Positions 60,189 to 64,000 of a stretch of 64,000 nt of DNA are shown piece by piece. The position numbers were made by a program, and so were the translations under genes. How positions within the stretch are numbered: the first letter of the stretch is position 1; each line of letters starts with the position of its first letter. The DNA comes from Lentimonas sp. CC4 (GTDB lineage: Bacteria > Verrucomicrobiota > Verrucomicrobiia > Opitutales > Coraliomargaritaceae), in NCBI RefSeq assembly GCF_902728235.1, contig NZ_CACVBO010000002.1, positions 248,001-312,000 of the forward strand. The letters run 5' to 3'. The notes beneath the pieces are model-generated. The model was given only the letters and a program-made list of their open reading frames with translations, did not search any database and was not told the DNA's origin.

Positions 60189-61343
60189 ATGAACACTCTT
60201 AAAATTGCTCTTTCTGCGATCCTATCGATCACCACGTATTCTGCTAGTTTTGCAGATCGACTTCCTGACTTCAGTTGGGACACGGTGCCACGCTATATGC
60301 ATGTGCGCAAGGCCACGTCGTTTACTCCCCAGGAAGTGGAGTATTTAGCGACCTTTCCGCTGATTACTTTTGAGAAGACCACCGGAGCCAAGGAGTTTGG
60401 CGGCACCGAGGTCGGCACCTGGAAAGCGGCAAAGGCGGTCAAAGCGATCAACCCTCGGACGAAGGTTCTCTATTACCGTAATATCTTGGTGCATTACTCG
60501 GCCTACGCTGCGGATGCGCAGTTAGCCTCGATTCCAGATGCGTTTCTCAGTGATCAAAAGGGAAACACTAAGTTAGTGCGGGGAAAGGTGCCCGCCTACG
60601 ACCTATCGAACCCTGCGGTGCAGGATTGGTGGCTGACCCACGCCAAGCAGGCCTGTGGCTCGGAGTATATCGACGGCATTTTCGTGGATGGAAATATTAA
60701 GGCGCTGGAGCACGGTTATTTGAAGCGGCAGGTAGGCGATGCCAAGAAAACGGCGGTCGAGCAGGGCTATCATCATATCATGAAGCAATTGCGAGCCATT
60801 GCTGGAACAGAGAGCCTTGTCGTGTCTAACATCATCCGAGCGAGATTTACTGACGCAGGGCTCGAATATATGGAGCCTTTCGACGGTTCCTATATCGAAG
60901 GCTTCGAGCACGCGGTCGGCGGAATGTCGCGCAAGGAGTATATGGCAAAGGGGATTGCGGCCATTCAGTCTGCTGCACAGTCGGGCAAGATCATTGCCTT
61001 TACTATCGGTCAGGGGAGTTATGCTGATACCGATATGGATATGGAAGCCAGCCAAGACTCGACCAAGGAATTCGCTTCACCCAACAATCGATTTACGTAT
61101 GCCTTGGCGCTCTTTTTGATCTGCGCCGAAAAGCATAGCTACTTCATGTTTTCCGATGGCTACGGCGTCGACAATGGCAGAAGCAAATACTGGATGAAAG
61201 ATATCCCAGAGTATCAATATCCGCTGGGTGCTCCGACAGGGGAGGCGACTCGAGAGGGTTACGTGTATCAACGCGAGTTCCAGCACGCGAGTGTTACGGT
61301 TGATATTGAGCAGGAAACGTCTGAGATTGTTTGGAAGCAATAG
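60189..61343 (+). CDS. Putative TIM-barrel glycoside hydrolase (GHL15-like)
   Basis: 384 residues. The signal peptide is ALSAILSITTYSASFAD (about 22). Strands of a (beta/alpha)8 barrel are visible: RTKVLYYRNILVH, EYIDGIFVDGNIK (Asp pair as in the paralogue's IDGVFVDA), SLVVSNIIRAR, GSYIEGFEHA and KIIAFTIGQGSY. It matches the protein at 5810-6979 in order and in the C-terminal (E)FQHASVTVD. It is a predicted exported sugar hydrolase of unknown specificity. It is the only hydrolase gene after array 2 and has its own dyad promoter. Confidence 0.6.
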   Translation: MNTLKIALSAILSITTYSASFADRLPDFSWDTVPRYMHVRKATSFTPQEVEYLATFPLITFEKTTGAKEFGGTEVGTWKAAKAVKAINPRTKVLYYRNILVHYSAYAADAQLASIPDAFLSDQKGNTKLVRGKVPAYDLSNPAVQDWWLTHAKQACGSEYIDGIFVDGNIKALEHGYLKRQVGDAKKTAVEQGYHHIMKQLRAIAGTESLVVSNIIRARFTDAGLEYMEPFDGSYIEGFEHAVGGMSRKEYMAKGIAAIQSAAQSGKIIAFTIGQGSYADTDMDMEASQDSTKEFASPNNRFTYALALFLICAEKHSYFMFSDGYGVDNGRSKYWMKDIPEYQYPLGAPTGEATREGYVYQREFQHASVTVDIEQETSEIVWKQ

Positions 61344-61995
61344 AATCAACCTAGTGCCTTATCTCTCGCGTTGTTTCGTCTTTATCTGTTTCTCGAGAGA
61401 CTTCGAAGAGCTGAAGTATTCTGGAGTTTGGTCGGCATGAACGTCGAACGTGAAACGTCCAATTTTGAATAGAAATTCGCTTTTCATTCCAATGTGCATT
61501 GGCCGTTCGATGTTTGTAGCCAAACCATAGGATTTGAGAAGTTTTGAATGTTACAGCCTGCTAGGCGGCCGCACCATTATCCTATAAAAGAGTAGCTAGA
61601 AGGTAGTCATCAGGTGTTAGTTGCCAGGCATGAGCCCGTCGAATGTAGCTGCTCGACCGACATGGCCATTGATTGCACATGCACCATCGGGTGGGCACGG
61701 CTCCCGCCGTCGCCCGCATCGCTCCACCCTACGGGGCTATGGCGAGCAGGAAAGGAAGCCCACGACATTGATATCAAGCTCTAGCAACGATTCAGATCGG
61801 AAGATTGTGGCGGAAACATGTGAATACGTCATAGACACTTAGGCAGGAGTTACGTTACTATCCTTGTAGGATAGCATGGAATCTTGAGCTCAGTGCTTGA
61901 GGTTTCGCTTTATCTGTTATACTGCTTATCTAAGTTACCCGTCCCCCCCGTATTTTACGTGTTCGTAAAGTTTGATCCCCTCGAATTTGATCAAT
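61344..61995. other. Non-coding gap of about 650 bases
   Basis: No gene recognised. There are short near-repeated words (AACGTCGAACGTGAAACGT at 61440-61458; GTAGCTAGAAGGTAGTCATC near 61592-61611). A perfect 7-bp inverted repeat CTATCCT-TGT-AGGATAG lies at 61858-61874. A weak promoter-like pair (TTGAGG at 61897, TATACT at 61918, 15 bases apart) precedes the next gene. Confidence 0.5.
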
Positions 61996-62808
61996 ATGAA
62001 ACGTCTCACTTCTGCCCTGTTACTTACATTTTTAACGCTGAGTTCGGCTCACGCGAAGCTGGTCGCGCATTACGACTTTTCAGACGGAGACCTATTGGAT
62101 AATGAGGTCGGACCGGCGTTCCAGTTGAAGAATGCGGGTGAGGTGCCCGTCACTCTGGGAGCAGCAGGTGCAGTGTTTACTTCTTCGACAAAGATAGACA
62201 GTCCCCAGAGCTACCTGATGGTTGATTCCAGTCGAGATTTAACACAATTTACTGTGTCTTTCTGGATGAGAACTGATGTGGTCGATCAAGGGGGCGCTTT
62301 TCCTGGAATTTTCTCTTCCAATACGCTCACGGATCTCGGCTCCTTTCAGTTCTTTAGCGCTGGGCAACCTGTGGTTGGAAACAAGAAAACGGAAGATGGA
62401 TCGCTGTTGCTGATCGCTGGGCAAGCGAGGAAAAAGTTGTTCACTCCTACTGTTGCTGCGCACAACAGCAACACGTGGTATCACGTGGGACTTGTATCCG
62501 ATGGGGGGCAACTGACGACTACCATTTCCTCTGTTGATGGAAGCTTTGGCGATCTGCTCGACGGCGCAGCGATTTCCTTAGCTGCTCAGCTCAAAAATTT
62601 CGCCTTTGGTGTGAACCGTGGATTGAATCATGGCTATGGCTTTGAGTTGGCGAATGTAAGGGTCTATGACTCAGTTAAGCCGCTGGAGCCTCTTTACAAA
62701 GCAGGCAAGAAAGGCAACTATGTGGATATTCCAGAACCAGCGAACGTTGCCATCGCATTTGGTTTTCTCAGCATTGCTTGTGCGATGTTGAGACGACGGT
62801 CGCGGTAA
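61996..62808 (+). CDS. LamG-type PEP-CTERM protein
   Basis: 270 residues from the ATG at 61996, chosen because it gives a clean signal peptide (MKRLTSALLLTFLTLSSAHA); the frame is open 24 bases further. The mature part is a concanavalin/LamG-like beta-sandwich: LVAHYDFSDGDLLDNEVGP, LTQFTVSFWMRTD, NTWYHVGLVSDGG and FELANVRVYDS. The end has IPEPANVAIAFGFLSIACAM and RRRSR, a PEP-CTERM signal. Such domains often bind glycans; this could be a surface carbohydrate-binding protein. No enzymatic motif is visible. Confidence 0.85.
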   Translation: MKRLTSALLLTFLTLSSAHAKLVAHYDFSDGDLLDNEVGPAFQLKNAGEVPVTLGAAGAVFTSSTKIDSPQSYLMVDSSRDLTQFTVSFWMRTDVVDQGGAFPGIFSSNTLTDLGSFQFFSAGQPVVGNKKTEDGSLLLIAGQARKKLFTPTVAAHNSNTWYHVGLVSDGGQLTTTISSVDGSFGDLLDGAAISLAAQLKNFAFGVNRGLNHGYGFELANVRVYDSVKPLEPLYKAGKKGNYVDIPEPANVAIAFGFLSIACAMLRRRSR

Positions 62809-62889
62809 GAATCCGAATGGCGCTGACTTAAGCCACTTTTCTGTATCCTGTAACGTTGATTGTTTCGGATCTAATTGAATCGGATATTG

Positions 62890-62969
62890 GTAGCGTGAAG
62901 ATTTAGCGAGCGTTCAGTGCCTCAGCACGAAAGCCAGCACGACGCACGCTCGCTAAAGCTTCACGCTAC
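62890..62969. repeat. Dispersed palindrome GTAGCGTGAAG...CTTCACGCTAC
   Basis: The arms pair over 24 bp with two mismatches (GTAGCGTGAAG, TTTAGCGAGCGT and their complements). The loop has CCTCAGCACGA, an 11-base word also present in units 1, 2 and 5 of array 1, and the GTAGCG/CGCTAC ends match the arrays. It is a single-copy member of the same general repeat class. Confidence 0.75.
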
Positions 62970-63037
62970 GAAATTTGAAAGAGACTAGTCAAAAGCAGCT
63001 GAAAGCACGCTTCTATGGTTGATCTAATTGAATCGAA

Positions 63038-63712
63038 TTACCGATCTATAATACCCGTGCGGTGCCCCTTATCCACTGCTGCTGCCGCATTGACCACCTG
63101 TAGCTTCTCATAAATGTGGCGTATGTGATATTTGACGGTGGTGATGGTAATATTCAGCTGATCAGCAATTTCCTTTTTGACTAAGCCTGCACTGAGTAGT
63201 TGCAAGATCTCTAGTTCGCGTTCGGAGAGCGGTTTATCGAGCGTCTCTTTGGGCGATGCACCTTGAAGCAGATTCAATATATAGATTGCCACTTTGGGAT
63301 CTAAAGACGCCCCGCCTTGCATGGCATTACGGATGCCATCCGTAATTTCTTGGGCCGTGGCGGATTTTAGCAAGTAGCCGACCGCACCGCTGCGAATCGC
63401 GGCGACGACATCGGCCTCCTTTTCGGATTGGGTGAGGATGATGATTTTACTGTTTGGTGAATAGTCTTGGATCCAACGTATCGCATCGAGCCCCGAGATG
63501 CCCGGGAGGTTTAGATCCAGCAAAATCACGTCAGGGCATGTCTGTGTGGAGCTCTTTTCCAGCACTCGTAGTGCCGCTTCGGCGGTTCCGAACTGGCTGA
63601 TGAGCTCGATGCCTTCGATGCGCTTAAAATAGAGGGTGATGATTTCTCGGAAACCGGGGTGGTCTTCCACCAGTGATACACGTATGTTCGAGGTTATTTC
63701 AGTAGATTCCAT
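63038..63712 (-). CDS. NarL/LuxR-family response regulator
   Basis: 224 residues. The receiver domain has VEDHPGFRE, phosphoacceptor Asp66 in VILLDLNLPG and Lys in GYLLKSAT. The LuxR-type HTH (about 160-220) reads LSERELEILQLLSAGLVKKEIADQLNITITTVKYHIRHIYEKLQV. It is a clear paralogue of the regulator at 33155-33811. It overlaps the kinase gene by 19 bases (63694-63712), so translation is coupled. It is a second candidate for binding the dyad promoters. Confidence 0.95.
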   Translation of the reverse strand: MESTEITSNIRVSLVEDHPGFREIITLYFKRIEGIELISQFGTAEAALRVLEKSSTQTCPDVILLDLNLPGISGLDAIRWIQDYSPNSKIIILTQSEKEADVVAAIRSGAVGYLLKSATAQEITDGIRNAMQGGASLDPKVAIYILNLLQGASPKETLDKPLSERELEILQLLSAGLVKKEIADQLNITITTVKYHIRHIYEKLQVVNAAAAVDKGHRTGIIDR

Positions 63713-64000
63713 TTGCGCAGGGGGAGGATGAGGGTGATGTGAGTGCCTGTCTCAGTGTTTGCCACGGTTAAGTGTGCGCCGATGAGCTTTGCACGGCGGG
63801 CGAGTGAGGCGGGTGGATTCTGTAATGAGTCCGGTAGGCTATGACCGTTGTCAGTAACGATGATCTGGATACTTTTTCGGTTGGCGATGACTTGTGTGGT
63901 GACGCGTGTTGCACCCGAATGGCGAACGATGTTGGTCAGGCATTCTTTATAGAATAGAAAGAGGTCGACCTGCTTTCGTGGCTTGAGGTGTTGTAGCATG
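63694..64000 (-). CDS. Sensor histidine kinase, C-terminal part (cut by the window end)
   Basis: About 102 codons are visible; the gene enters from beyond base 64000. The segment is the HATPase_c domain: LKPRKQVDLFLFYKECLTNIVRHSGATRV (N-box) and IIVTDNGHSLPDS (G-box), ending in THITLILPLRKWN. It matches the end of the kinase at 33878-35824 (LKPRKRADLYLFYKECLTN), so that kinase is its paralogue. Whether it also carries discoidin sensor domains cannot be seen here. Confidence 0.92.
   Translation of the reverse strand, partial: MLQHLKPRKQVDLFLFYKECLTNIVRHSGATRVTTQVIANRKSIQIIVTDNGHSLPDSLQNPPASLARRAKLIGAHLTVANTETGTHITLILPLRKWNLLK

Noticed and set aside
61621-61842. Small gene of 73 codons
   Set aside because: Biased Arg/Ser/His composition without motif, in a gap with repeated words; not supported.
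61858-61874. Ninth member of the dyad promoter class
   Set aside because: The arms CTATCCT/AGGATAG resemble the dyad, but the centre is 3 bases, not 8, and no hexamer lies at 20-21 bases.

Overview
The window looks like marine Verrucomicrobiota (Opitutia, Lentimonas/Coraliomargarita-like). This is inferred from the dense run of exported S1 sulfatases and fucosidases without SusC/SusD, the PEP-CTERM C-termini (PEP box, one membrane span, RRRR tail) and a verrucomicrobial TRAP transporter. No rRNA or tRNA gene was seen, so the taxonomy is not proven. Almost every protein has a signal peptide. The content fits breakdown of a sulfated, fucose-rich polysaccharide such as fucoidan: 11 S1 sulfatases (one fused to an SGNH esterase), 4 intact GH29 fucosidases plus 2 GH29 remnants, one GH95, two GH141-like beta-helix enzymes, one GH78-like, one GH97-like, two beta-propeller GH43/GH117-like proteins, two TIM-barrel putative hydrolases and one alpha-glucuronidase-like protein.

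Layout. 1-1905: 3' part of an autotransporter-repeat PEP-CTERM gene, with a terminator. 1962-2851: non-coding, with a palindromic repeat and a possible transposase scrap. 2852-16172: hydrolase/sulfatase block ending in an orphan PEP-CTERM tail and a terminator. 16733-24559: alpha-glucuronidase-like, GH78-like, GH95 and ThuA genes. 24560-29360: GH29, sulfatase, GH29, with gene remnants between them. 29386-30017: tandem palindromic array 1. 30297-33123: TRAP transporter dctPQM. 33155-35824 (minus strand): LuxR-type response regulator and a discoidin-domain sensor kinase. 36357-45558: GH29, propeller, PEP-CTERM protein, GH97, GH141 and an alpha/beta hydrolase. 45612-59349: second sulfatase block with an oxidoreductase, phosphatase and esterases. 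59414-60099: tandem array 2. 60189-62808: TIM-barrel hydrolase and LamG PEP-CTERM protein. 63038-64000 (minus strand): a second response regulator and the end of its kinase.

Regulation. Eight intergenic sites share one promoter architecture: a 20-bp dyad TATCNN-N8-NNGATA, then 20 or 21 bases, then a -10-like hexamer TANNNT (CATAAT at two sites). They precede 2852, 16733, 24787, 27864, 36357, 39219, 40169 and 60189. The dyad would centre near -43 and replaces a -35 box, as expected for an activator-dependent regulon. The site at 35923 also has a -10-like hexamer at the same distance on the other strand, toward the kinase gene. LuxR-type regulators encoded here are candidate activators (inference).

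Genome dynamics. The locus carries scars of internal deletion: a thuA remnant, a 48-codon GH29 stub, a 63-codon GH29 ORF joining N- and C-termini, an orphan PEP-CTERM tail, and a phosphatase whose last 27 residues resemble an SGNH esterase end. Two arrays of long palindromic units, each five copies plus a truncated sixth, and several dispersed relatives occupy the gaps.
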